DNA of 64,000 nt from Sulfitobacter maritimus (GTDB taxonomy: Bacteria > Pseudomonadota > Alphaproteobacteria > Rhodobacterales > Rhodobacteraceae), in NCBI RefSeq assembly GCF_013346665.1, contig NZ_JABVBB010000017.1, forward strand, positions 1-64,000. Reading direction: 5' to 3'. A program made the position numbers and the translations under genes. The notes below the pieces were generated by a model. That model saw nothing but the letters and a program-made list of their open reading frames with translations. It was not told the origin of the DNA and ran no database searches. Positions 7,750 to 16,395 of the stretch are shown here, piece after piece. Each line of letters opens with the position of its first letter. Within the stretch, counting starts at the first letter, position 1.

Positions 7750-8712
7750 CTAGTCATCATTCCTTCCTTTGAGCTTCTGATAGTTGGATATAAGGTCTGA
7801 AATATTCTCCGATATGTAATCTAAGAGATCGTCAGAGAGATCCTTCTCAGCCTTAATCACCAGTTGTCTTGGTTTCCGCACCATCGCGTAACGCCCTTCC
7901 AAGAGGGCAGTACGCCGGACCGGAACCGATTTCGCTCGGGATTTGCTGGGGGATACTGCCTTGGAAAGCTTCGCTTGAAGGTTTTCAAACCGCGCAACGC
8001 TATCTTCAAGCGTGCTGTCGACAAGTTTGACCACATCCTGCTTCGCCAGTTGCTTTGTAGAAATCAATTTAGCCAGTTTCTCCCAGTTGCGGCGTCCTAC
8101 ACCGCGGGCAGGGCCAATCGCGAGGACCACCTCATCCCCAATCATTTCGTAAATCCGGGACATCGTTGAAACCAGTGATTGAACAATACCAAGGAACTCT
8201 GCGATATTCTCTTGTGTGAAACCGGCTTCTTTGGCCTTTACGATTGTTCGCGCGCGCTCTATGAAGCTGGTCTCCAGCCGCGCCGAGTTCTCGATGCCTT
8301 GCGCGACAAAGGCTTCCTCATCAGACATCCGCGTGATGAAACCGCGGATTGTAGCCTTGCCAAGCCGCCGCATGGCCGCGAGGCGCCTCCGACCCGCGAC
8401 GATCTCGTAAGGCCGTTCTTTGTTTACGATCCGGACAATAATCGGGATTTGTTGGCCATTTCTGGAGATCGATTCGACGAGTTCGTTGAGCCCTTCGGTG
8501 ATGTCGATCCGATCTTCGATCAGACTATCTTGGATCTGATCGACTGGAATGTCTTCGTGGGTGCGTTCAGTCGCAGACTGCACCGAGCCTTCAATGTACT
8601 TTGGCGCGGCAGCACCGCCACGGATAAGTGGCGCACGCCGCTTTACAGGTTGAGCAGAGGCCTTTTCGGCCACTTCGTCTTTCTCTACGTCGTTGAAAAG
8701 TTTCCGGGCCAT
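7750..8712 (-). CDS. repB: RepB, ParB-family partition protein
   Basis: The 320-residue protein has the ParB layout: an N-terminal basic stretch, a ParB/Sulfiredoxin-like nuclease-fold domain with the AGRRR box at residues 106-110 (IVAGRRRLAAMRRLG), and a helix-turn-helix near 165-188 (TQENIAEFLGIVQSLVS) for binding parS. A C-terminal dimerisation part follows. Its start codon shares one base with the repA stop (TGATG), so both are translated from one message. It should bind the two identical 20-bp palindromes at 5547 and 7701 and, with RepA, segregate the plasmid. It also acts as a co-repressor of the operon in studied repABC systems. Confidence 0.93.
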   Translation of the reverse strand: MARKLFNDVEKDEVAEKASAQPVKRRAPLIRGGAAAPKYIEGSVQSATERTHEDIPVDQIQDSLIEDRIDITEGLNELVESISRNGQQIPIIVRIVNKERPYEIVAGRRRLAAMRRLGKATIRGFITRMSDEEAFVAQGIENSARLETSFIERARTIVKAKEAGFTQENIAEFLGIVQSLVSTMSRIYEMIGDEVVLAIGPARGVGRRNWEKLAKLISTKQLAKQDVVKLVDSTLEDSVARFENLQAKLSKAVSPSKSRAKSVPVRRTALLEGRYAMVRKPRQLVIKAEKDLSDDLLDYISENISDLISNYQKLKGRNDD

Positions 8713-9938
8713 CAGTTATCCCTCTGAGATTTTTGCTCGCGGCCCCAGCTTTTCATAACCTCGGCCTCAACCTCATGGGCGATCTTCTGCAAGCTGTCGA
8801 AGATGCGGTCATAGGTCTTTCGCGTCACGCCCGCGGGGCCTACCTCCAGCAAAGGTTGCATGGTATTTGTACCATCCCCGATTGCAGTAGATTGAAGGAA
8901 GTCGGCTTGCAGCATCGCGTCGCCCAATTGCGCGCGCAGGAAAGAGCTCAGTTGAAGCTGCGCCTGATCATTGGGATTGTAGCGTGTCAAAACGAAGCGT
9001 ATGAAATCATAGCGCTTATCTTTCTCGACACTTTCCACTACTTCAAGCGTGCCCGCACCAAGGTCGAGAAATTTTTCCAAACTCACGACATCGAGCATGC
9101 CAGCCGATACTGGCACCAGAAGCCCGGTTGCTGAGGCCACTGCGGCAATCACCGCGAAGCTCATATGGGGCGGCGTGTCGAAGAGGATAATGTCATAGTA
9201 CTCTTCGACTAGCCGCAACGCGTTTGAAATCTTGCGGTGCCAAGGCTGAGATTGTTGTGTTCCATTCATGTAGGACGCCGACGTCTCATACTCGAACTCA
9301 GTCATGTTCATTGAGCCCGGAACGATATCGATGTTCGGGAAATATGTCGCTTGGATCACGTCGGTGATCGGAACAGGGTCATCGTATTTAAGGATATCAT
9401 AGATGGAATGAACTGCTTCATCGCCATCGTCCAACTGAGCATCTGCGCGAACATCAAACAAATCTGACAGGCTGGCTTGGGGGTCCAAATCAATAATTAG
9501 GCAGCGAAACCCGCGCAAGCCAAGGAATTCCGCGAGATTGGCGGACAGTGAAGTTTTCGCAACACCGCCTTTCAGGTTATAGACGGCAAGCTTTGCGGTT
9601 ACGTCTCCGGGCTCCTTTCTGGGATACATAGACAGCGGGATCTTTCTTGCCTGAAAAAGCAAGTCCTGTATCGCATGCACCTCTTCCCCGGAAAATGTCC
9701 GCCGGTTGCCAGCTTCTAGTTTTCCCGATGGAAACCCCTCGATAATCTTGGCGTAGTGTCGCAGGGATGAGTAGTTAACCCGTAGTGCTTCAGCGGTTTC
9801 CTTAACTGAAAAACGGCGCATCGGTTTGTCCGACTTACGGGTATCTGGCGACAGATGCTTGGCCGTATGCCGCGAGAGAGCGTCACGTATAGTGGTGCTA
9901 TAAGCTCTAAGTTGGTCCGACCCGATAATGCCTGTCAT
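8712..9938 (-). CDS. repA: RepA, ParA-family partition ATPase
   Basis: I chose the ATG at 9936-9938 (MTGIIGSDQL) because GAGAGG precedes it; the open frame extends 45 codons further upstream without a ribosome binding site. The 408-residue product has an N-terminal MerR/HTH-like segment (residues 42-85) for operator binding, the deviant Walker A KGGVAKT at 123-129, and LIIDLDPQASL with D149 and D151. This is the standard RepA of repABC plasmids. RepA drives plasmid segregation with RepB and represses its own promoter. The length is typical of the family. It is the first gene of the repA-repB-repC operon, and its upstream region 9939-10526 should hold the promoter and operator. Confidence 0.93.
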   Translation of the reverse strand: MTGIIGSDQLRAYSTTIRDALSRHTAKHLSPDTRKSDKPMRRFSVKETAEALRVNYSSLRHYAKIIEGFPSGKLEAGNRRTFSGEEVHAIQDLLFQARKIPLSMYPRKEPGDVTAKLAVYNLKGGVAKTSLSANLAEFLGLRGFRCLIIDLDPQASLSDLFDVRADAQLDDGDEAVHSIYDILKYDDPVPITDVIQATYFPNIDIVPGSMNMTEFEYETSASYMNGTQQSQPWHRKISNALRLVEEYYDIILFDTPPHMSFAVIAAVASATGLLVPVSAGMLDVVSLEKFLDLGAGTLEVVESVEKDKRYDFIRFVLTRYNPNDQAQLQLSSFLRAQLGDAMLQADFLQSTAIGDGTNTMQPLLEVGPAGVTRKTYDRIFDSLQKIAHEVEAEVMKSWGREQKSQRDN

Positions 9939-10526
9939 ACTGCCTCTCATTGTTTTTTTGAGTCTTACACCAAGATTAGGATGGAATGCTAGAAAAAGAT
10001 GCGCAACGGAATAAGTTCGACAAACAACGTTTCGTTGACGAGCGCGGGAACCTATGATTTTCTTAATAGACACTGTTTATAAGAGGCTATCCGTGATCGA
10101 GATATTGAAAGTAGGGTTCTTGCAGGTAGCTCGTGATGAGAGTGATCACGTTCCAGAAGCGCATTCTGAGGCGATAGATCCATCTGAATTCTACGTGGTT
10201 GAAGCCCATTCGTGCCTTTTTATCTGTTTCAGGCGGTGAAAAGGGCGAGCACCTGCCTAAAGGGTGCCCGCGCTCGCCGGTAACGATTCGAAATCACGCG
10301 CCCGGGCAGCCCTCGCGGTTCATCAGGCCAAAAACAGAAACCGCTTAGTGATGGTGTAGATGTCCCGGCCAACAGCATAGATATGTCCCAAAGTGACAAT
10401 TTCCATGTCGCCAAGTATGGAGGCGGCATCAAGAACTCGACAGGAGGCCGCGGAGCCAACTGAAATCAGTCACGTGCAAACCCAGAGCGTTACATTCTAC
10501 CTGTGTGCGAAGTCAGTATCGGCTCG
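9939..10526. other. Upstream region of repABC; promoter expected
   Basis: No convincing gene is seen; small frames at 10054-10239 (plus) and 10229-10459 (minus) lack ribosome binding sites and family resemblance. Near 10022-10035 there is CAACG-TTT-CGTTG, a short inverted repeat about 85-100 bp upstream of the repA start that could be a RepA operator. The repABC promoter must lie in this region, but I cannot fix it. Confidence 0.4.
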
Positions 10527-10838
10527 TTAGATCGCTTCGCTATTGCCAAACAGCATATCATAGGCTTCCGGTTCATAATGCTTCAGCAGCTTTTTCATGA
10601 ACGTCTTCGGGTTCTGATCAAGGGCTTTGGCCCAGTCATTATACCGAGCACTTGGGATCTTCCCCCGGCCGGTTTCTAACTGGGAAATAAAGGTATAGTA
10701 GTCTAGTGACAGCTGTTTAGCCAAAGCGCGTTGAGAAAGACCCTGCTCTTCGCGCAAAGATTTCAACCAAACGCCGAGTTCGACACGGGGATCGACACTG
10801 TCAGAAACCACAGGCTTAGAGGTTGTCGAATTGGACAT
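10527..10838 (-). CDS. XRE-family transcriptional regulator
   Basis: The 103-residue protein contains a Cro/C1-type helix-turn-helix in the middle: LREEQGLSQRALAKQLSLDY followed by FISQLETGRGKIP, about residues 29-65. The C-terminal tail (YEPEAYDMLFG) has no known domain. It is a small DNA-binding regulator, monocistronic and divergent from the DUF4214-RTX gene at 11153, with about 310 bp between them, so it may control that gene or itself. It has no separate metabolite-binding domain. The class is clear; the target is a guess from position. Confidence 0.85.
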   Translation of the reverse strand: MSNSTTSKPVVSDSVDPRVELGVWLKSLREEQGLSQRALAKQLSLDYYTFISQLETGRGKIPSARYNDWAKALDQNPKTFMKKLLKHYEPEAYDMLFGNSEAI

Positions 10839-11152
10839 CAGAGCACACTCTCAAGTTTATACTTCACCAGCCTGCATCCGCCGGCAAGTGAAGTGGCATT
10901 CTAGCCAGAAACGAACGGGAAAAGGCACTAAGTCATGCACCCAACCACTGTCCATTCTTTGATAACACAGGATCGAAGCAGATGGTATATTTTTTACTGC
11001 ACATTTTTCCTTGCGCCAATTTTCTAGGTTTGGTAGCCATGTATTAGCGGTCGTTAGGTGATCCGATTCAGCGCTCCAAAGGTTGCACTGGATCGAATCT
11101 AGAATCGCCCAAATGAGCCCTATCGTGAATGTTCACAAAGCAGGAATTAAAC

Positions 11153-13675
11153 ATGGCAACTCTTGAGCAAAAGCAAGATCTCGCAGCCCTCTACATTGGG
11201 TATTTTGATCGCGCCCCCGACCCAGATGGTCTGCAGTTTTGGATTGATCAAATCGACAACGGTCGTGAGTTCAACACTATCGCAGCTGACTTCGCTTCTT
11301 CCGACGAAGCCGAAGCACTCTACCCTTTCTTGACGACACCTGGTGTTTCTACACCTAACGCTTTCGTCACAAGCATCTACGTTAACCTTTTCGGCCGTGT
11401 TCCTGAGCAAGAAGGCCTGGATTTCTGGACCGGCGTTCTCGCAGATGGCAGCGTTTCCGCCGGCGATATGGTCGAAAAGATCATCATGGGCGCTCGTGAT
11501 GATGTCGACTTGGGTACATCTGATAAATCCGTTCTCGACAACAAGATCGAAGTCGGTCTGGATTGGGCGGAATCAGTTGCTAACGTTCCTGGCTTCGAGT
11601 TTGATGCCGCAGCGAAAGCCGCAGCTGTAGCTTCCGTTAACGGCGTGACTGAAGACGAAGCAACCGTTGAAGCCGCTAAACAGGCGACTGATGATTTCGT
11701 TGGTGGGGCAGCTAACCCAGGCGACACCTTCACGCTCACTACAGGTTCTGATAATTTCGTCGGCACATCGGATAACGACAAATTCAACGCAGGCGTTGAG
11801 CAAGATGGTGCTGGGAACCTGGTTCAAACTCTTCAAGGCGTAGATCAGCTAGATGGCGGCTTGGGTATTGACACCTTGAACGTCACTTTGAATGGCACCA
11901 ATGTTGCTCCTTCGCTCACAAGCATTGAAGTAGTGAACGTGCGTGCCGCAGCTGGTACAACTCTGAACTTGGGTTCTTCGACTGGCGTTACTAATGTCAA
12001 TGTTGCTGGTAGTACTGCCGTAGCACGTTTGGCAAACATCGGTGCAGCAGAACTGGGCGTCTCCAACCAGACGCAATCTGTGACTGTCAGCGGCTCTACC
12101 GCAACTGAACTTAAACTGAACCTTGATACAGTTGGCACAGCAGCGACCGATATCAACTTGAACCTCGCAGCTCTCAGTGCAAACGCAGCCACGAGCTATG
12201 ACATCGCAGCAAAAGACGCGCATGTTACCATCCTGGAGAGCGTAGCAAGTGCAGCGACCACTTCCGCTTCTATAGCTGCAACTGGTGCCAACGAACTGAC
12301 CTTTAGTGCTGCCGACCTCGCGTCCCTGACGTCGTTGACAGTTACTGGTGACGGTTCTTTGGATCTGGGTGCTGGCGCATTCACAGCTGTAACAACAGTT
12401 GCTGCTGCTGATCATGCTGGCGGCCTGACTGTAACTGTTGATGATACTGCTACCGCAGTTAATACCGGCGCTGGCGAAGACGCCGTAACAGTTTCTGGCA
12501 ATCTCGGTGCTACTCAGAAGATCAACACTGGCGCTGGCGATGACATGGTTTCCGTAACCGGCAACCTCACAGCTGGTGCTTTGATTGATGGTGGCGAGGG
12601 CGTTGATACAATCGGTTTGACTTCGACAGTCGCTTCGGGAGCTACAAACGACGTTGAAGAGAAGACCTTCAGCAACTTTGAAGCTCTTGCGATCACCGAC
12701 GCTCTTGCCGGTAGCATCAACTTGGCCAACCTTGACGACCTTCAGACTGTCAACCTCCGTGCAGGTGTAAATGGTAACAACACCATTTCTGGTTTGAATA
12801 CGGGTGCAACAGTTAACTTCGGCGCAGCTGCAACTGCCACAACCGATGTTACTACTATTGCGGTAACAGGTGCTGGCGTTCAAACAACCGACGTCTTGAA
12901 TGTTCAATTGGCGGAAGCTGATGCGGCACAAGATTTCGGCGTTCTGTCGGCGGCTGGCGTTGAAACCCTGAACCTGGAACTTGATAACACAGGTGCAACT
13001 CCAACAGCAGCAAATGCATTCACCGTTGGTCTTGGTGCGGCTGATCATACCACTGTCAACATCTCCGGTGATGCATCTGCTGTTATCGACACAGCACTGA
13101 CTTCGGTTAAGACTGTTGATGCATCTGCATCCACAGGCAACGTGACCGTTGATGTTACTGGCAACGCGAACGACGTGACCATGACTGGTGGCGCTGGCGT
13201 AAACACCTTCACTGGTGGTGCTGGCAAAGACACCATCGACGGTGGTGAAGGTAACGACGTTCTCGTTGGCGGCGCTGGTGCGGACGTTCTCATCGGCGGT
13301 GCCGGTGATGACAACCTCTCCGGCGGTGCTGGTGCAGACATGCTGACCGGTGGTGATGGTGCAGACACCTTCACGTTCGCAGTCGCGACGGACAGCAACG
13401 GCGTTAACGTAGATACCATCACTGACTTCCTGTCTGGTACAGACAAGTTGGCGATCACCACAGCCAACGGTAACGGTAAATATGTCGGCGAAGCCAATGG
13501 CTACGGCGCTGTCCTTACTGCGTTCACAGGTGTCACAGATGAAGCGGTGCTGGATACGTCCACAAACACACTTTATGTCGATGTAAATGGCGACCAGGCG
13601 CTTGATGCTGCGGATATTGCGATCAACCTGACTGGTGTAACTGATCTGTCCACTTCGGACTTCATCTTCAGCTAA
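11153..13675 (+). CDS. DUF4214-domain protein with RTX calcium-binding repeats
   Basis: I chose the ATG at 11153 (MATLEQKQDL) because GCAGGA lies at the right distance; an upstream ATG at 11129 is poorer. Residues 1-140 hold two DUF4214-type units (YIGYFDRAPDPDGLQFW and YVNLFGRVPEQEGLDFW). The middle is a long Ala/Thr/Val/Asn-rich beta-repeat region with NTGAGEDAV and NTGAGDDMV motifs near 436-485. About residues 683-742 hold a run of GGxGxDxL-type nonapeptides that bind calcium. The 840-residue protein has no N-terminal signal, as expected for type I secretion. It ends in hydrophobic DFIFS, fitting a type I C-terminal signal. A secreted or surface-layer/adhesin role is likely. No type I secretion genes are in the window. 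Confidence 0.85.
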   Translation: MATLEQKQDLAALYIGYFDRAPDPDGLQFWIDQIDNGREFNTIAADFASSDEAEALYPFLTTPGVSTPNAFVTSIYVNLFGRVPEQEGLDFWTGVLADGSVSAGDMVEKIIMGARDDVDLGTSDKSVLDNKIEVGLDWAESVANVPGFEFDAAAKAAAVASVNGVTEDEATVEAAKQATDDFVGGAANPGDTFTLTTGSDNFVGTSDNDKFNAGVEQDGAGNLVQTLQGVDQLDGGLGIDTLNVTLNGTNVAPSLTSIEVVNVRAAAGTTLNLGSSTGVTNVNVAGSTAVARLANIGAAELGVSNQTQSVTVSGSTATELKLNLDTVGTAATDINLNLAALSANAATSYDIAAKDAHVTILESVASAATTSASIAATGANELTFSAADLASLTSLTVTGDGSLDLGAGAFTAVTTVAAADHAGGLTVTVDDTATAVNTGAGEDAVTVSGNLGATQKINTGAGDDMVSVTGNLTAGALIDGGEGVDTIGLTSTVASGATNDVEEKTFSNFEALAITDALAGSINLANLDDLQTVNLRAGVNGNNTISGLNTGATVNFGAAATATTDVTTIAVTGAGVQTTDVLNVQLAEADAAQDFGVLSAAGVETLNLELDNTGATPTAANAFTVGLGAADHTTVNISGDASAVIDTALTSVKTVDASASTGNVTVDVTGNANDVTMTGGAGVNTFTGGAGKDTIDGGEGNDVLVGGAGADVLIGGAGDDNLSGGAGADMLTGGDGADTFTFAVATDSNGVNVDTITDFLSGTDKLAITTANGNGKYVGEANGYGAVLTAFTGVTDEAVLDTSTNTLYVDVNGDQALDAADIAINLTGVTDLSTSDFIFS

Positions 13676-13701
13676 GCCAACCGGCTTACAGATTACAGAT
13701 T

Positions 13702-13726
13702 GGGGCTGCCTTTGGGTGGCCCCTTT
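13702..13726 (+). terminator. Probable terminator after the DUF4214-RTX gene
   Basis: GGGGC (13702-13706) pairs with GCCCC (13719-13723) around a G-rich loop, followed by TTT. It lies 27 bp after the stop of the RTX gene. The T-tract is short, so the downstream small gene may still receive read-through. Confidence 0.5.
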
Positions 13727-13763
13727 CCACATCTAAACCTCAAGAGACTTTAGGAGTGCAGAC

Positions 13764-13973
13764 ATGGCTGAAGGCCAAACAATCGACATCGACGGTAAGT
13801 CATATGAAGTCGACAAACTGTCAGACGAAGCCAAAGCACAGCTGGGCAACATTCAGGTTGTAGATGCTGAAATCCAGCGTCTTGAGCAGCGGAAAGCAAT
13901 CGCTCAGACTGCACGGAATGCATATGCCCGTGCATTGCAAGAAGAGCTGGCTAAGCTGGAGCCTGCGCAGTAA
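13764..13973 (+). CDS. Small DUF6447-like protein
   Basis: The 69-residue protein starts MAEGQTIDIDGKSYEVDKL, followed by a helical part (VVDAEIQRLEQRKAIAQTARNAY, shown in part) likely to form a coiled coil. The pattern of an IDIDGxxY strand followed by a VDAEIxRL...TARNAYxxAL helix resembles the DUF6447 family of unknown function, often seen next to secreted repeat proteins; this is from memory of the family pattern. The upstream spacing to AGGAG (about 13753) supports the start. It is encoded 88 bp after the DUF4214-RTX gene on the same strand. It could be a cytosolic partner of that protein, which is inference only. Confidence 0.7.
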   Translation: MAEGQTIDIDGKSYEVDKLSDEAKAQLGNIQVVDAEIQRLEQRKAIAQTARNAYARALQEELAKLEPAQ

Positions 13974-14343
13974 ATAGCTGCTGTGAACCTAGCTGCCGGT
14001 TTACCTGCGGGAAGGCCTCTGCTGGAAACGGTTGAGGTCTTTCGGTTCTGGTAGGGCAGGGGGGCAAGTGCCACCCGGGGGTATAGGCGTTATCGTATAT
14101 GGCTCCGCTCACGGATAGGGCCTGTGAGTTTGTCACCTTACTTTAGCGACATCCAACAGTGGTGGGTCCTGCGGCGCGTAGCAATATAGCCTTTGGCGGA
14201 CCCAGAGTTGACTCTCAGGGGACATATGCGGGGCAACAGAGTCGGTCAGGAGAAATGGAGAGGTGAGCTACCCCCCGAAATTCGGACACTGACATAAGCT
14301 ACAATATGCAGTCTGCTGATCTTCAACACGAAGGAGATTAGAG

Positions 14344-14637
14344 ATGTCTAAACGCAAGCAGCATGCGCCGGAGTTCAAGGCGAAGGTCGCGCTGGAGGCC
14401 TTAAAGGGCGAGGAGACCGCAGCCGAACTGGCGAGCCGGTTTGGGGTGCATCCGACGATGATCCACCAATGGAAACGCGCTTTGCTCGAGGGCGCATCCG
14501 GTGTGTTCGAACGCGGCGGCCGAAAAAAGCCCGAGATCGACGAAGAGCAAGTGAAGGAGCTCCATGCCAAGATCGGGGAGCTGGCGGTAGCCAACTCTTT
14601 TTTGGAACGAAAGCTCAAGCCCTGGGGCGGGAAGTGA
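14344..14637 (+). CDS. IS3-family OrfA (helix-turn-helix DNA-binding subunit)
   Basis: The 97-residue protein starts after GAAGGAG. It has the OrfA helix-turn-helix (FKAKVALEAL...AAELASRFGVHPTMIHQWKR) and a C-terminal leucine-zipper-like helix (QVKELHAKIGELAV). OrfA binds the IS ends and multimerises with the fusion transposase. In this family the active OrfAB arises by -1 frameshift, and orfB lies in the -1 frame here. A perfect A AAA AAG heptamer is at 14523-14529. However, the orfA frame still looks protein-like beyond it, so the true slip could be nearer 14590-14640. Confidence 0.88.
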   Translation: MSKRKQHAPEFKAKVALEALKGEETAAELASRFGVHPTMIHQWKRALLEGASGVFERGGRKKPEIDEEQVKELHAKIGELAVANSFLERKLKPWGGK

Positions 14638-14645
14638 GGCGCGGC

Positions 14646-15497
14646 ATGATTGAGCCTGGTCACCCCCGGCTGTCTGTCGTCCAGCAGTGCAGGCTGCTGT
14701 CGATCTCACGCTCGTCATTCTATTACACGCCGAAGGGCGAGACCGCGCAGAACCTCGATCTGATGCGGCGGATCGACGAGCAGTTCTTGGAGACCCCGTT
14801 CTTCGGTGTCCGGCAAATGACCTGGCACCTGCGCAACGACGGCCATCTGGTGAATGAGAAACGGATACGCCGACTGATGCGCCTGATGGGATTGATGCCG
14901 ATCTACCAGAAGCCCAATACCAGCAGGCCAGCGAAGGGGCACAAGATCTATCCCTATCTGCTGAAGGGGTTGAGGGTCGAGCGGCCCAACCAGGTCTGGT
15001 GTTCGGACATCACCTATCTGCCGATGCGACGTGGGTTTCTCTATCTGGTGGCGATCATGGATTGGCACACCCGCAAGGTTTTGGCTTGGCGCATCTCAAA
15101 CACGCTGGAGGCGGACTTCTGCGTCGAGGCGCTGAACGAAGCCATCCACAAGTTCGGCCCGCCCGAGATTATGAACACCGACCAAGGCAGCCAATTCACG
15201 TCCTTTGCATGGACCGACCGACTGCGGCGGTCCGGCATCCGCATATCTATGGACGGAAAAGGCCGGTTCCTCGACAACATCTTTATCGAGCGGCTATGGC
15301 GGACGTTGAAATACGAATGCGTCTATCTGCATGCTTGGGAGAGCGGATCAGAAGCCAAGGCGGGAATTCGAAAATGGATGGCCTTCTACAACCACCAACG
15401 CCCTCACTCAGCCCTTGGCGGCAGACCGCCCGCCATGCTTTATTGGCTGAGAAAAGACGGAACCCAACCCGATCAGCAGGTGCAACGAGTAGCTTAA
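14646..15497 (+). CDS. IS3-family OrfB transposase catalytic subunit
   Basis: Starting from the ATG of MIEPGHPRLS the product has 283 residues. It carries the DD35E catalytic triad: D121 in WCSDITYLPM, D179 in MNTDQGSQF and E215 in NIFIERLWR, with exactly 35 residues between the second Asp and the Glu. The N-terminal part (QCRLLSISRSSFYY) is the typical HTH_21-like segment. The frame is open upstream to 14469, but that part is a shadow of orfA. No internal stop is seen, so the transposase appears intact. Expression is expected mainly as an OrfAB fusion. Confidence 0.88.
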   Translation: MIEPGHPRLSVVQQCRLLSISRSSFYYTPKGETAQNLDLMRRIDEQFLETPFFGVRQMTWHLRNDGHLVNEKRIRRLMRLMGLMPIYQKPNTSRPAKGHKIYPYLLKGLRVERPNQVWCSDITYLPMRRGFLYLVAIMDWHTRKVLAWRISNTLEADFCVEALNEAIHKFGPPEIMNTDQGSQFTSFAWTDRLRRSGIRISMDGKGRFLDNIFIERLWRTLKYECVYLHAWESGSEAKAGIRKWMAFYNHQRPHSALGGRPPAMLYWLRKDGTQPDQQVQRVA

Positions 15498-15536
15498 TTT
15501 ATGCCAGATCCTGTCCAATGATCGGGGAGTAGCTCA

Positions 15537-15612
15537 TACCTCTGGGTTGTCTTGATCTGGGTGTGTCCCAGGAGCTTCTGTACCTCGTATATGCCCCGAC
15601 CCTCGTTGATGT
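15537..15612 (-). pseudogene. Tyrosine recombinase C-terminal remnant
   Basis: On the minus strand the bases read NEGRGIYEVQKLLGHTQIK then TTQRY, the box II region of phage-type integrases, with the LLGHTQ histidine and the nucleophile Tyr at the very end. The IS3 element begins within that Tyr codon, so insertion truncated the gene. At the other end it joins an istB remnant. Only about 25 residues remain; it is not functional. Confidence 0.75.
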
Positions 15613-15807
15613 TCAAGGAACTCTCCGGAGGCCAGATCGCGCACCAGGGTTTCGTTGACCGGCGTGTTCTCGAAGCTGAACTCATCGACCTCCTTGGCCA
15701 GTGGTAGTTTAGCAATCCTCATCTGGTATCTGATCGAACGCGCCTGCTTTTCGCTGATCTCGGCGTGCAGGAGGTCGCCGACGATCTGTTGCGGTTTGGC
15801 CTCAGAT
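15607..15807 (-). pseudogene. istB (IS21 ATPase subunit) remnant
   Basis: The minus strand reads EAKPQQIVGDLLHAEISEKQ, then ARSIRYQMRIAKLPLAKEVD and FSFENTPVNETLVRDLASG. This matches the N-terminal part of IstB-type transposition ATPases of IS21 elements. The Walker A region that should follow is missing, because the frame passes into the tyrosine-recombinase fragment near 15610. Upstream residues are also lost. It is a decayed relic. Confidence 0.75.
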
Positions 15808-15963
15808 ATTGTCGTCGGAACTACTAAGCAAAGAATGCTGATCCCGTCTGCGGCTAGACATGTGGATAACTCTTCGACCAGGGTTGTAACGCGCGGATTG
15901 CCGCATAGTCTGTGAGCACAACGTAAATGAGCTGGGCGATCACCGGCAGCTTAGGAGACACCT

Positions 15964-16266
15964 ATGAGCGAAGAGCGGTCCAAGAAGAAGCGTCACTATT
16001 ATGCACGGTATTGCGATTGGGGGATCAATGTCGTTTTCGAACGCGACGGCGCCATCGATCGTTTTCCGGGCGAGATTTTGCGTTTCAAGACGCGGCAGGC
16101 CCGTGATGCTTGGGTGGCTGACGAGGTCTGGGACGGGACGTGTCGGCGTGAGGGATTGAGTGCGCGCGACCTGAAGCGGGCTTGTGGCTCGGCAGAGCGG
16201 TTTTGGTATCCTTCTGTGCGGGGGGAGGGGGACGAACAGGAGACCCATTATGAGGTGCTTGGTTAG
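15964..16266 (+). CDS. Unrecognised small basic protein
   Basis: The 100-residue frame starts at an ATG preceded by TTAGGAGACACCT, a good ribosome binding site. The product begins MSEERSKKKRHYYARYCDWG and mixes aromatic and charged residues with no signal peptide or membrane span. I do not recognise a family. It lies between IS remnants and an IS30 element and may be plasmid cargo. A 10-bp perfect hairpin with a 3-base loop (CGGTGCAGGC at 16290-16299, partner 16303-16312) follows the stop by 24 bp and could end its transcript, though it has no T-tract. Confidence 0.6.
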   Translation: MSEERSKKKRHYYARYCDWGINVVFERDGAIDRFPGEILRFKTRQARDAWVADEVWDGTCRREGLSARDLKRACGSAERFWYPSVRGEGDEQETHYEVLG

Positions 16267-16289
16267 TTGCGCGCTTCTTGTGCATGTGT

Positions 16290-16312
16290 CGGTGCAGGCA
16301 CAGCCTGCACCG
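16290..16312. terminator. Perfect 10-bp hairpin after the 15964-16266 gene
   Basis: CGGTGCAGGC, loop ACA, then GCCTGCACCG. There is no T-tract, so it may slow exonucleases or terminate only weakly. Confidence 0.35.
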
Positions 16313-16395
16313 GAGCCGGGTTGAGTGCTGCGATATTGCGGTTTGGGTGGAATTTATCACATAATTCACATTACCGGTGTAGGACTTTTAGCCGG

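Larger units (their letters stand above)
14264..15536 (+). mobile_element. IS3-family insertion sequence (IS407-like)
   Basis: The element is bounded by imperfect inverted repeats: TGAGCTACCCCCCGA at 14264 and, on the other strand from 15536, TGAGCTACTCCCCGA, with matching GGACA further in. It carries two overlapping-frame genes, orfA (14344-14637) and orfB (to 15497). A slippery A AAA AAG heptamer lies at 14523-14529 in the orfA frame. The flanks (GAGG left, TACC right) show no direct target duplication, so one side has probably been rearranged. The right end interrupts a tyrosine-recombinase remnant exactly at its conserved QRY motif. Confidence 0.85.

Noticed and set aside
11849..13732. 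627-codon minus-strand frame opposite the RTX gene
   Set aside because: Cys-rich shadow created by the repetitive composition of the RTX coding sequence.
14469..14645. Upstream extension of IS3 orfB as an independent start
   Set aside because: The bases are coding in the orfA frame; orfB is normally reached by frameshift.
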